This document shows, piece by piece, positions 31,367 through 40,332 of a DNA stretch of 64,000 nucleotides. The DNA comes from Dethiosulfatarculus sandiegensis. GTDB taxonomy: Bacteria; Desulfobacterota; Desulfarculia; Desulfarculales; Desulfarculaceae. Numbering within the stretch: position 1 is the first letter of the stretch; the number at the start of each line of letters is the position of its first letter. A program made the position numbers and the translations under genes. The notes under the pieces were generated by a model. The model did not search any database, was not told the DNA's origin, and saw nothing but the letters and a program-made list of their open reading frames with translations. The stretch is taken from contig NZ_AZAC01000029.1 in the NCBI RefSeq assembly GCF_000931935.2, forward strand, positions 1 through 64,000, in the 5' to 3' direction.

Positions 31367-31849
31367 TCAGGCCGCCGTTTTATTCGCTCTGTAAGGTAAG
31401 TTTTTACTGACCATGAACTGACTTAACGCCACCCAGGCCTCTTTAAGCCCCAAGGAGTCCAAATCTTTAAATAGAGGCTCAACCAAGACCTTGACCAGAT
31501 AACTTTGCTGCTGCTTAGACCCAAAGGCGGCCAGGCCATCTTGAGTGTATTTTTCATAACTCACTGAGTTGAAACCGTTTTGCAGATTATAGCTCCAGAT
31601 GTCTTCCAAATCCGGGCGCAGCCAAATCAATTCCAGCTCCTCACCGATTTTGGTCTCCAGTAACACAGTCAGCTTAGGCGAGACCAATAAACGCGTGGAA
31701 TGAGGATTAAGCGGTTGACTTAACTTGCTTATGAGATTGTTTTTGGTTTCAAGATTGTCAGGTCCAATGCGCAGATAACAACCTTTCAATGTGTTTAGAT
31801 TAGCGCCGACATCCAGGATGCAACTATTTTTTAACGGATCGCAATTCAT
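31367..31849 (-). CDS. Uncharacterised protein between MoxR ATPase and VWA genes
   Basis: 160 residues, no recognised family, signal peptide or membrane segment. It contains mixed alpha/beta-like segments (RLLVSPKLTVLLETKIGEELELIWLR is split around position 60-85) and three cysteines near the N-terminus. It lies 1 bp before the VWA start and 27 bp after the MoxR stop, so it is co-transcribed and probably part of the same complex. Confidence 0.7.
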   Translation of the reverse strand: MNCDPLKNSCILDVGANLNTLKGCYLRIGPDNLETKNNLISKLSQPLNPHSTRLLVSPKLTVLLETKIGEELELIWLRPDLEDIWSYNLQNGFNSVSYEKYTQDGLAAFGSKQQQSYLVKVLVEPLFKDLDSLGLKEAWVALSQFMVSKNLPYRANKTAA

Positions 31850-31876
31850 TTGATTTATTTGCTTTCCTTTATGCCT

Positions 31877-33118
31877 TTATTGGGTTGCAATCCTGGCACA
31901 GGCGTATTGCGGTTCTTCAGATCTGTCAAAGCCGTATTCTTTGTAAATTCGTCCGATATGGTTATAGCTTTCCTGCAGCGAATCGGAAGTATTGAGTTTA
32001 AGCCTGATGATTTTATTGATGAGCTGGAATTGAACTTTGTCCTTGTGTTCTCCTGAATTACGGGAAGATTTTAGTGTCTCATATCCCTCGAGCAGCTCAT
32101 CAAGGTCTTCCGTGGCCATAATGGTTTTTTGGGCGGCCTTTGCCCAGCTTACCTTGTCTTCATAGTCCAGGGCCAAAAGGCTTGGCAGGCTCTTTGCCAT
32201 GGTGATTTCGTCTTTCAGTACAAATCCTTTAACCAGGCTGAAAACCACATTCTTGATGGCCGAGACATCCACACTGGCGGCCACTACATCGTTAACCTCC
32301 GGAATTGTGGCCAGGAGGATATCAGCCATTACCATGCTGTTTTCCAGGTCTTGGCCCAGGCCGACCCGGTGCAGCGCAACTGCCGCTTCCAGCATGGCCA
32401 GAGCGCTCTTGGCCTGGCGCATACTGTAGTTGACCTTCAGCTCCGCAAGTTTGCCGATTACCTTTAGTAAAATATGAACCAGGTCTTCTTTCTGCTCATG
32501 GGTTATTTGAAGTTTTAAGGATTTTTCGAATTGTAGACGAATTGATTCCTTGTCTTTTTCAGACAGGGTATTGCGGCCTGATTCAAAGAGAACCGCCATG
32601 TGATCGATCCTGGACATATCCTTGATATCCGGGATCTGCACGCAGACAAAACGGCTGGCCAGGGCCAGACCCATGTAAGAACTGTCGTAGATGCCGGGAG
32701 GATTCACCGCACTGAAGACAAACTCAAGGTTTGTGTCCATGCCCATCAGCCTTTTGGTGCGGATGATTTCGTGCAGCTTGCCCTGAACCAAGGGGTTGGC
32801 CCGGTTGATTTCATCAAAGATGGCAGCCTTGGCTCCCCAAATGGCAAAGGGAGTGTCCACAAATTCTATTTTGCCGTCTGATAAACTTTTGGGGTTGGGA
32901 TAGCCAAATAAGTCATCAGGATTGAGAATCGGCACTTCATAGTTCCTGAAAGTGAAATCTCTTTTATTCCCCAGCAGAAGTTCACTTATTATTTCAGCCC
33001 CTTCTGTTTTGCAGCTACCGTGGCTGCCTATTAGCAGGGGCCTTTGGTCCGCAGCCAGGGCGGCTAATATAGTAGTTTCGATTTTTTCCCAGCCTATTAT
33101 CCCAACTCGTTCTAACAT
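31877..33118 (-). CDS. MoxR-family AAA+ ATPase
   Basis: 413 residues. Walker A is the MoxR variant GSHGSCKT at 31-38. Walker B and the following segment are AAIFDEINRANPLVQGKLHEII near 95-117, then sensor 1 FSAVNPP. MoxR ATPases act with VWA partners as metal-insertion or protein-remodelling chaperones; CobS of cobaltochelatase is one branch. The gene is first of a three-gene operon with an unknown protein and a VWA protein. The C-terminal third (about 280-413) is helical and family-specific. Confidence 0.85.
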   Translation of the reverse strand: MLERVGIIGWEKIETTILAALAADQRPLLIGSHGSCKTEGAEIISELLLGNKRDFTFRNYEVPILNPDDLFGYPNPKSLSDGKIEFVDTPFAIWGAKAAIFDEINRANPLVQGKLHEIIRTKRLMGMDTNLEFVFSAVNPPGIYDSSYMGLALASRFVCVQIPDIKDMSRIDHMAVLFESGRNTLSEKDKESIRLQFEKSLKLQITHEQKEDLVHILLKVIGKLAELKVNYSMRQAKSALAMLEAAVALHRVGLGQDLENSMVMADILLATIPEVNDVVAASVDVSAIKNVVFSLVKGFVLKDEITMAKSLPSLLALDYEDKVSWAKAAQKTIMATEDLDELLEGYETLKSSRNSGEHKDKVQFQLINKIIRLKLNTSDSLQESYNHIGRIYKEYGFDRSEEPQYACARIATQ

Positions 33119-33391
33119 TCAGGAATCCTTATATTTTAAAACAGCTACAGCTTTTGGACCCGTAACTCATTTTAATTTATCGTATAAAAATAAGAAATTC
33201 TAATTTTATTTGGAATAACTAAAATAGAATCATATACTCCAACCAGCCTGATGGCAACCCTTGATTTTGGCGGAACTCCGGACCTGCCGGTTCTCCTGAT
33301 TGGTGATGTTTAGGCCCTGGGGTTATCTCATTTTAAATAATATAGTAAAATACTAGTATATTATTTTGACCCCCCCGGCCAGGAGCAGGCC

Positions 33392-33592
33392 ATGGAAATA
33401 ATGATCAATGGTTTTTGGGAGGAAGTTCGGCAAGGTATAACCCTTTACCAGGCTATAGAGCTGTTTGAACCCGGACATCCTGAATTGATTGTCGAGTTGA
33501 ACGGGCGATTTGTGCATTTTCGGGAATATAAGGAGCGGGTGCTGTCCCCTGGGGACCGGTTGGAACTGATTCTGGCCGCTTTTGGGGGATGA
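33392..33592 (+). CDS. MoaD/ThiS-like sulfur-carrier protein
   Basis: 66 residues with a beta-grasp pattern and C-terminal Gly-Gly (AAFGG), the site of adenylation and thiocarboxylation. GRFVHFREYKERVLSPGDRLELI is the usual ThiS/MoaD core, with PGD before the last strand. The stop overlaps the start of the E1-like gene (ATGA). With that enzyme it should deliver sulfur, most likely for molybdopterin (Mo or W cofactor), though thiamine or another sulfur compound cannot be excluded. CAGGAG lies upstream. Confidence 0.8.
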   Translation: MEIMINGFWEEVRQGITLYQAIELFEPGHPELIVELNGRFVHFREYKERVLSPGDRLELILAAFGG

Positions 33593-34359
33593 TAATGGAT
33601 TCACGTTATGAAGTTCAGATGCGGCTTGAGGATTGGGGTGAGCAAGGTCAGCAAAGGCTGGCTGGAAAGGAGGCCGCGGTTGTTGGGGTGGGAGCTCTGG
33701 GTGGAACCGTGGCAGCTCTTCTGGTCAGGGCCGGTGTTGGCAAATTGCGCCTTATTGATCAAGACAGGCCAAACCTTGATAACCTGCACAGGCAGCTGCT
33801 TTACAACGAACCCCAGGTAAAGCAAGGCGTCAGCAAGGTCAAGGCTGCTGCCGATACCCTTTCACTGGCCAATTCCAATTGCAGGATTCAGGCTTTTGAG
33901 CAAATGCTCAGCAAAGAAAACTCAGCTCAACTTCTGAAAGGGGTTGATCTGGTAATCGACGGCCTGGACAACCCAGATGCCCGCAAGGTTTTAAACAGGT
34001 CCTGCCTTGAGTTGGTCATACCCTGGGTCCACGCCGGTGTGGCTGGATATCAAGGGCAATTGCTTGTGGTTCGGCCAGGCCTGTCCCCTTGCCTGGAGTG
34101 TTGGTTTCCCTTTGATCAGTTAAAGGCAAAGTATGGGCAAAAAGGCGGTGGAGGCATATTCGGGCCACTACCATCCTGCCTGGCAAGCATACAGGCTTCC
34201 GAGGCCTTGAAGTTCCTTCTGGGAGAAAAGGAAGCCTGCTTGACTGATCTGCTTTTGGTTGATCTCAGGGGGCCAACTTTCAAGCGTCTGCCCTACAGGT
34301 CCCGGAACGGGGTTGGCTGCCCGGTCTGCGGGTATAAAGATTTCCGTAGAGCGGGTTGA
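33589..34359 (+). CDS. MoeB/ThiF-family adenylyltransferase
   Basis: 256 residues of the E1-like family. The nucleotide motif VVGVGALGGTVAALLVRAGVG is near 30-50, the Arg/Asp-rich RLIDQDRPNLDNLHRQLLY follows, and VIDGLDNPDARKVLNRSC is near 122-140. Zinc pairs are CLEC (about 168) and CPVC (about 249). It adenylates the C-terminal glycine of a sulfur carrier, here presumably the MoaD/ThiS protein with which it overlaps. It could serve the molybdenum enzyme at 21119-24897, but that is inference. Confidence 0.88.
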   Translation: MIMDSRYEVQMRLEDWGEQGQQRLAGKEAAVVGVGALGGTVAALLVRAGVGKLRLIDQDRPNLDNLHRQLLYNEPQVKQGVSKVKAAADTLSLANSNCRIQAFEQMLSKENSAQLLKGVDLVIDGLDNPDARKVLNRSCLELVIPWVHAGVAGYQGQLLVVRPGLSPCLECWFPFDQLKAKYGQKGGGGIFGPLPSCLASIQASEALKFLLGEKEACLTDLLLVDLRGPTFKRLPYRSRNGVGCPVCGYKDFRRAG

Positions 34360-34562
34360 TTGATTTTTGCAAGATTATGTTCATGGAGCCGTATTAAATT
34401 TTAAAGCACGATTTTATCTGATCATAAAAATTACCTTGCCCCCCAAGTGTTTTTTTCAAGGAATACCCCGCGCTGAGGTGCAAATTATCAGCAATGTTAT
34501 AAAATACTATGTTAAAAATTTTTGTAATTACCTAAAATTATAGTTGTTATAAGGTTTATAGC

Positions 34563-36995
34563 TTGGTACGCAATTTTTATACCGTAAAGATGCTTATTAC
34601 CGTTTACCTGGCTGCGGTTTTTTTGTCAGTGGGGAGTCTTGGCAGCTATTGGATATACCGTGAGTATTCTGATTTTAAGCTCCAATCCCGTGAACTTAAA
34701 CAAATGTTACTGGCAGAGCACAAAAACCAGATAAAGGTAGAGGTGGAAAAGGCTGCCGGATTTGTCGAGTTCACCAAACGGCGCATGTATAAACGCCTGA
34801 TGCGGGAACTTAGGTATAAGGTATATCTGGCTCACGGAGTGGCTGAGAGTATTTACCAGGAGCAAAAAGACCCCGCGCACTTGCAGGAAACCATGGCCCT
34901 GGTTAAGCGGATTTTGAGCAGGATTCGTTTTTGGAATGAGGATTGCTATTACTTTGCCGGGGACTCTTCGGGCAGGGTGGAGAGGTTTCTCCGTCCGGAC
35001 AAAATAGTCCATGGAACCATTGACAATCTGTTCACTTCAAAGAGCCTGGAATACGTCAAGGAAATGACGACGTTGGCCCAAAATGGAAAAGAGGGCTATC
35101 ATCAGTATGAGCTGATTGATCCGGGATCAGATGCCCCCCCGCGAACCAAATTATCCTTTTTAAAGAATTTCAAGCCGTTCAACTGGTATCTGGGAACCGG
35201 CGAATACCTGGACCAGGCAACCGAACGTATTCAGACAGAGGTGATCAAGGGCTTGGAGAAGGTCATTTTGCCCCCTGGCGGGTATCTTTTTTTGGGAGAT
35301 TTCAAGGGCAAGACGCTTATGGGGAGTTTTGCGCCCGAAAATATGTGGACCTTTAAAACCCCTGAAAACAGCCAAGTGGTGGAGCGTCTCATACAGGTCG
35401 CACGGCAAGGCGGCGGCTTTGTGCAATATACTATGTTTTCCGAAGATAATCCGGGCCGTCCCAGACAGAAGATTAGCTATGTTTTGCCCATAAAAAATTG
35501 GGACTGGTTTGTGGGAACAGGTTTTTTTACAGATGAAATTGACCTCAAATTGGTCCACCGCCAGAAACGCCTTACAAAACAGATAAAGGCCAAGATAGCC
35601 AATATTTTGGTTTTTGTTTTTTTGGCCACCTTTTTTATCTACCTGTTTTGGCTTTTTGTTTCCAACAGGTTGTCAAAGGAACTGGCTGTATTCCAAAGTT
35701 TTTTTGCCCAGGCAGCCACTAAAAGAAAACCCATTGACCTTGAGAAGCTCAAAAGCCGGGAGTTCAAGGACCTGGCCTGTCTGGCAAATCAAATGCTTGC
35801 GCAAAGAAAAAAGGCCGAGGCGGAAAAGGCCAACATGGAAAGGCAACTTTCCCGGGCCAAAAAGATGGAGGCCATCGGCACTCTGGCCGGGGGCATAGCC
35901 CATGATTTCAATAATATATTGGGGGGGATAATGGGCTATGCGGAACTGGCTCAAAATAAACTTCCCAGGGCCGGTCACGGCACAGTGGAGCTTGGAAAAA
36001 TTATAAGCGCTGCCGAACGGGCAGGAGTCCTGGTAAGGCGCATACTCACCTTCAGCCGCAAGCATAACACCCAATACGAACCACTGGACCTTAATCAGGT
36101 TATCAGGCGGGCCATGGAGCTTTTGAGCTGCTCTTTGCCCAAGATGTTGCAAATAGAGTTGATTTTGGCAAAGGAACGGCCCTGCATCATGGGGGACGCC
36201 AATGAACTGGAACAGGTGATAATGAACCTGGCCTCCAATGCCAAAGATGCCATGCCCATGGGGGGGTGTCTTTCTATAATCACCAGCCTGGTTTCTATTC
36301 CCGGCAAGTTGCCGGATCAGGGGACAAGGAAGACCAAAACGCCTTTTGTGCGGCTTACCGTGTCGGATACTGGTTGTGGTATATCCAAAGACCACCTGGA
36401 ACAGATTTACGATCCCTTTTTTACCACTAAAGGGGTCGGTAAAGGCACGGGATTGGGGCTCTCCACTGTAATGGGCATTATCGAAAACCATAATGGTTGG
36501 GTCGAGTGTAAGAGCGCCTTAAAAAGAGGAACGGAATTTACAATATATTTGCCCCGTTGTCCTGAGGAAATGCTTCTGCCCGCAAAAAAAAGCCTGGAGA
36601 GCGGGGGTGAGGTCCAAGCAGAAAAGGCAGGCTACATTTTGGTGGTGGATGATGAAAAAGCCTTAAGGGAAACCACGGGCCAACTGCTTAAGTATAAGGG
36701 TTATAGAGTTGCCACCGCAGGCAGCGGGGAAGAGGCATTGGAAGCCTTTGACCATTCAGAGATTCCCTTTGACCTGGTAATTCTGGATGTGAGCATGCCT
36801 GGGATGGGAGGCAACCGCTGCCTTACCGAACTAAGGGCCAGGGACCCTGAGTTAAAAGTTTTATTGATGAGTGGTTATGCCTTGCAGGGCAGCCTGGCGG
36901 AGCTTAAGAAAAAAGCAGCCGGATTTTTAGCCAAACCGGTGAGGGCGGCCCAGATACTGGAAGCCGTGCAGGAGGCTCTTTTAAGCAAAAACTAG
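34563..36995 (+). CDS. Double-Cache hybrid sensor histidine kinase
   Basis: 810 residues from TTG 34563 (AAGG 8 bp upstream); ATG 34590 is an alternative. A membrane helix (about 15-35) is followed by an external double Cache sensor (about 55-330) with two copies of the end motif W-x-x-GTG (FNWYLGTGEYLD, WDWFVGTGFFTD). A second membrane helix lies near 345-362. HisKA follows (MEAIGTLAGGIAHDFNNILG, phospho-His near 448), then a HATPase with N, G1 (DTGCGI) and G2 (GKGTGLGLS) boxes, and a C-terminal receiver (LVVDDEKALRE, LDVSMPG, KPV). It should sense a small external ligand. No separate response regulator is adjacent. Confidence 0.9.
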   Translation: MVRNFYTVKMLITVYLAAVFLSVGSLGSYWIYREYSDFKLQSRELKQMLLAEHKNQIKVEVEKAAGFVEFTKRRMYKRLMRELRYKVYLAHGVAESIYQEQKDPAHLQETMALVKRILSRIRFWNEDCYYFAGDSSGRVERFLRPDKIVHGTIDNLFTSKSLEYVKEMTTLAQNGKEGYHQYELIDPGSDAPPRTKLSFLKNFKPFNWYLGTGEYLDQATERIQTEVIKGLEKVILPPGGYLFLGDFKGKTLMGSFAPENMWTFKTPENSQVVERLIQVARQGGGFVQYTMFSEDNPGRPRQKISYVLPIKNWDWFVGTGFFTDEIDLKLVHRQKRLTKQIKAKIANILVFVFLATFFIYLFWLFVSNRLSKELAVFQSFFAQAATKRKPIDLEKLKSREFKDLACLANQMLAQRKKAEAEKANMERQLSRAKKMEAIGTLAGGIAHDFNNILGGIMGYAELAQNKLPRAGHGTVELGKIISAAERAGVLVRRILTFSRKHNTQYEPLDLNQVIRRAMELLSCSLPKMLQIELILAKERPCIMGDANELEQVIMNLASNAKDAMPMGGCLSIITSLVSIPGKLPDQGTRKTKTPFVRLTVSDTGCGISKDHLEQIYDPFFTTKGVGKGTGLGLSTVMGIIENHNGWVECKSALKRGTEFTIYLPRCPEEMLLPAKKSLESGGEVQAEKAGYILVVDDEKALRETTGQLLKYKGYRVATAGSGEEALEAFDHSEIPFDLVILDVSMPGMGGNRCLTELRARDPELKVLLMSGYALQGSLAELKKKAAGFLAKPVRAAQILEAVQEALLSKN

Positions 36996-37012
36996 TTGGT
37001 TTGAAGCCGGGT

Positions 37013-37819
37013 TCAATCATTTACGGCGTAAGGCGTAAACACTTTAGTTCTGTCTTCTTGGGGCAAGGGTAAATCAAGGCTTGAGAAGGCTTTGCCCGGA
37101 TCGTCCAGGGTGTTTCTGGCCAGTTCACCCAATTCAAAAAAATAATCCAGGTCAAAGGAACAGAGTTTTTTTGTCAGGGCCTTTTTTTCAGGCTCAGGCC
37201 TGTCTTGCAGCCATTTGCTGAAAACCATCCCCTGGGGAAGGCGTAAAGAATCCATAAAGGTGATGGTGCAGGCCAGCTGATCCATGTTTTTGTGCAGTTT
37301 TTTCAGCTCATCCGGGGAAATCAGGTTTGTTTCCTTGAGAAGTTGATAGATCCTGGGCAAAAACGGTTGGGTGCGCACCTCCACAAAGGTGTTTCTCTTA
37401 AGCCAGTTAATCACCTCCAGGGAGTTTCCGCCTTTTTCCTTGAACTGGCTGGTCAGCGGCAGGTTCGGGTCTTTGATTATCGGGGCAGTCTTGCCTTTCT
37501 GATGTATCAAAACCAGGGCGGGCCTGAACAGCAGGCTGGATGCGGTGTCGCATTCTGCCTGGTCCGCCTGGCTGCCTGCCTGAAAAAGGGCCAGTTCCAT
37601 GAGCCTGTTGAGGCAGTTGGCATAAATATATCCATCCTGGCCCAAACTCCGGGTTATCTGGCTGAGACGCATCTCAAAGGAGTGTGTATTAATAAGGCCA
37701 AGACCGGCGTCTTGATCCAAAATGTCATGTAGCTTAAGTGCTTGAGTATATTTGCCCTGCATCGCCGCCCGGTTTTCTTTGCATGGGTGAAACGGTAACA
37801 GATTGTCAATAAAGGGCAA
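37013..37819 (-). CDS. Uncharacterised protein
   Basis: 268 residues, or about 249 if the internal methionine (MQGKYTQALKLHDILD) is the start. No family recognised. It is soluble and largely helical by composition. A histidine- and cysteine-containing start and the segments NTHSFEMRLSQITRSLGQDGY and FDLDYFFELGELARNTLDD give no known motif. It converges on the hybrid kinase (17 bp between stops) and stands alone. It is long and free of stops with normal composition, so it is probably a real gene. Confidence 0.6.
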   Translation of the reverse strand: MPFIDNLLPFHPCKENRAAMQGKYTQALKLHDILDQDAGLGLINTHSFEMRLSQITRSLGQDGYIYANCLNRLMELALFQAGSQADQAECDTASSLLFRPALVLIHQKGKTAPIIKDPNLPLTSQFKEKGGNSLEVINWLKRNTFVEVRTQPFLPRIYQLLKETNLISPDELKKLHKNMDQLACTITFMDSLRLPQGMVFSKWLQDRPEPEKKALTKKLCSFDLDYFFELGELARNTLDDPGKAFSSLDLPLPQEDRTKVFTPYAVND

Positions 37820-38150
37820 TTTACACCAAGGGTGCTGTTTATGTCAATCAAGACATATGTCACCTAAGGCATAAATGAACAAAACAGGTAAACATTCTTG
37901 AAATTACAGTGACAGGTAGGATAATTATATACGATCTTAATTTTTCCTTAGGTCTGCCCATTTTTTGGGCCGGGCCAGGGCCGTCTCACCTGTCCCGCTC
38001 TGGCCCGGAACATTTTTTGTTTTGATACAACCCAAAAAATGTGTCTTGTTTTTTTGTGCCTACTGGTCCATGGCCGGTTGCCCGGATGGCCTCTAAAGAA
38101 GCCTCCCGGGCAACCGGCCATGGATAGGGGCTTTATTCGGTTGCGGAATT
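37820..38150. other. Intergenic region with two strong inverted repeats
   Basis: 331 bp between two minus-strand genes. A nested inverted repeat has outer arms CATTTTTTGGG (37959-37969) and CCCAAAAAATG (38031-38041), with inner arms CCGGGCCAG (37970-37978) and CTGGCCCGG (38000-38008). A second, perfect 18-bp inverted repeat occupies 38068-38085 and 38106-38123. One or both may end transcription of the diguanylate cyclase gene, but neither has a proper T-run on the minus strand. Confidence 0.6.
38068..38123. repeat. Perfect 18-bp inverted repeat with 20-nt loop
   Basis: Arms CCATGGCCGGTTGCCCGG (38068-38085) and its exact complement (38106-38123). It lies 28 bp beyond the stop of the minus-strand diguanylate cyclase gene. 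It forms a very stable stem with no T-tract. Confidence 0.85.
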
Positions 38151-39926
38151 TTAATCAGAAATTATTGTAATGTTCTTCCCTTTGGCCTTGGCCTGGTAAA
38201 GGGCTTGATCCGCCCTGCCGATCAAGGTGCGGTCATTATCATGGGGCTCAAGATTGGCAAGCCCTATGCTGATGGTGATTTGCCTTGCCTTTTTTCCGGA
38301 ATCCGCCAGGTTGAACTCCAAAGATTCCAGGCTGGTTCTGATCCTTTCGCCCACAATCAGGGATTCGTCCTGGTCAGCGCCCTTTAACACAACTACAAAT
38401 TCCTCACCGCCATAGCGGCCGGCCCAGTCTTTTCCTCTGATGTTGGTTGTAATCAAACCACCCAATTGGGCCAGAAGCCGGTCCCCGGCCTGGTGACCGA
38501 ATTGGTCGTTAAAGGTTTTGAAATCATCAAGATCCATCATCAAAAGGCCCAGAGGCGCCTTTTTAAGCTTGGCTTCCTCGATATCCTCGGGAAGTTGTTT
38601 TTTCAAAAATCTGCGGTTTTTTAAACCGGTCAGGCTGTCAGTCAGGCTGATAGCCTCCAGTTGATCGTGTTTTTTCTGGAACACCTTGTTCTTTTTTTGG
38701 AGATAGCGGACTGTTTGGGAAAGGGCCAGTGACAAAAAGAGCGCATCCAAGGCCAAGCCGCAGTGAAGCGCGTAATAGCTGTAGGCGGAGTAGGCAAGTA
38801 TGCCCCATTCCGTCAGAACAAATAAAGATCCGCCGATTCCCGAACTTAAAACAGCCGCTAAAAAAAGGCCTGAAATCCGAATTTTTTTGATCAGTCCCGT
38901 GATCCCCAGTCCCAATACAGCCAGGGTGCTCAGTAAAACCAGCATATCAAGGGGGTCATTTAACAGGGAAATCGGTAGCAAAAGGCAAGCTCCGGCTGCG
39001 GTCAGCCACAACAGGGCCAGTATGTTCAGGGAACGATTCCAGTTTTTTAAATAAGTTTTGGTCTGTAATAGTTCTTTGGCAAACATGATCGAGGTCAGGT
39101 GTAAAAAGGAGAGCCAGAGGCAGAGTTGATTATTGTTGAATAAAAAAAGGCTCCAGGCCGGGGCAAACTCCCTGGCCAGGCCGTCCATGCCCACCTGGAA
39201 AAGGCCGGTGAAAATCAGGGTGGCGATATACCAGAAGATGGCCTGTATGCGTAACGAAACAAGTAAAAAGAGATTAAACAGGATCAGGGCCAGCAAAAGG
39301 CCGTAAAAACCGCCGAGCAAAAGAGTTTCCTGCCTGGCTTTTTGAAAAAGTGAACGCTCCGTTTCCAGATGAAAGGGGATAACCACGGGATTTAGAGACT
39401 TTAACCGCATATAAAAAGTCGGAGGTTCGGCAAGGTTTTTGGGCAGTGGAAAAACCAGGGATTCAGTGAGATAAGACGTGTCCGGTTGATTTCGGAAAAA
39501 TCCTCCCCTTATCACTTTAAACCCTCTGGAAATCGTTTCTGAGGGAATATAAAAATCCACCAGCGCCACCAAGGGGCAACCGAGTTTCAGAAAAAGTCTT
39601 TCACTCTTCTGTTTTGATTCTTGAGGTGCAAAAGGTGCTAGTCTGAACCTGACCCAATAGGCAGCCTTGGGGTCTTGTATAACCAGTGCCGTATTACCGG
39701 CGGGTTTAAACTCCCCACTCCAGGGGGGGCTGCTGACGTGAGAGATAGTAAGCTTTCTGGTGGGATCTTTTAGTATGGTCAGGGCCTGGTCCAGGCTATA
39801 GCTTTGCTCTGCCGCATTTAACTGCAAAACAATAGCCTTATCAAGGGCATAACCTGAGACCGGGCAAGCCGACACCAGAAAGAGGCAAAGCCATACTATA
39901 TGTCCGGACCTGGATATTGAGTTCAT
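38151..39926 (-). CDS. 7TMR-DISM diguanylate cyclase
   Basis: 591 residues. An N-terminal signal-like helix (about 10-27), a 7TMR-DISMED2 sensor region (about 35-190), seven membrane helices (about 200-390) and a short coiled stretch (LQKKNKVFQKKHDQLE) lead into a GGDEF domain. The active site is GGEEF, preceded at the right spacing by RGKD (RxxD inhibitory site). It should convert an external signal into c-di-GMP, subject to product inhibition. Architecture and several motifs match the protein at 7911-9728, so the two are paralogues. Confidence 0.9.
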   Translation of the reverse strand: MNSISRSGHIVWLCLFLVSACPVSGYALDKAIVLQLNAAEQSYSLDQALTILKDPTRKLTISHVSSPPWSGEFKPAGNTALVIQDPKAAYWVRFRLAPFAPQESKQKSERLFLKLGCPLVALVDFYIPSETISRGFKVIRGGFFRNQPDTSYLTESLVFPLPKNLAEPPTFYMRLKSLNPVVIPFHLETERSLFQKARQETLLLGGFYGLLLALILFNLFLLVSLRIQAIFWYIATLIFTGLFQVGMDGLAREFAPAWSLFLFNNNQLCLWLSFLHLTSIMFAKELLQTKTYLKNWNRSLNILALLWLTAAGACLLLPISLLNDPLDMLVLLSTLAVLGLGITGLIKKIRISGLFLAAVLSSGIGGSLFVLTEWGILAYSAYSYYALHCGLALDALFLSLALSQTVRYLQKKNKVFQKKHDQLEAISLTDSLTGLKNRRFLKKQLPEDIEEAKLKKAPLGLLMMDLDDFKTFNDQFGHQAGDRLLAQLGGLITTNIRGKDWAGRYGGEEFVVVLKGADQDESLIVGERIRTSLESLEFNLADSGKKARQITISIGLANLEPHDNDRTLIGRADQALYQAKAKGKNITIISD

Positions 39927-40086
39927 GCGCCGGTCTGGTTTGGTTGTGGTATTGTCACAGCAGTATGCCTTGGCTTCTGGTTTGGCTGACCGTGGCTTTT
40001 AGCCCGGCATTTGGCTATGGCCCCTGAATATTCCCGTTAAACCGAAAACGGGTTTTATGGCCGCAGCCGGTTCGCCGGGGAAACCC

Positions 40087-40332
40087 CTATTTTGACTCTT
40101 CGGGATCAATTTTGATCTTGGTTGCCGTTTTGGGCGGTTCTTTTTTTTCTTCCACCAAGTCGTCCAATAGAGAGCGCACAGCCAAAAGGAATTCGTTTTC
40201 AGCCTTTTTTAGGTGATCAAAAAAAACCCGGTGTTCTTCTTTACATTTTTCAGCTTTTTCGGCCAGTCTGGCCAGGGGGCAGTTCACTTGACACGGGCCC
40301 TGATCCTTTTTGCTTTTATTGTCCTGATTCAT
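40087..40332 (-). CDS. Small charged helical protein coupled to the ArsA-like ATPase
   Basis: 81 residues from ATG 40332, with AGGAGAAA just upstream; longer starts would lie inside the ATPase gene. It overlaps that gene by 17 bp. CQVNCPLARLAEKAEKCKEE contains three cysteines, followed by an amphipathic helix (FFDHLKKAENEFLLAVRSL) and a Lys/Glu-rich tail. No known family recognised. The tight coupling suggests a partner or client adaptor of the ATPase. Confidence 0.65.
   Translation of the reverse strand: MNQDNKSKKDQGPCQVNCPLARLAEKAEKCKEEHRVFFDHLKKAENEFLLAVRSLLDDLVEEKKEPPKTATKIKIDPEESK

Noticed and set aside
34563-36995. Phosphorelay with a separate response regulator
   Set aside because: No stand-alone receiver/output gene or Hpt protein flanks either hybrid kinase, so no partner can be named from this window.
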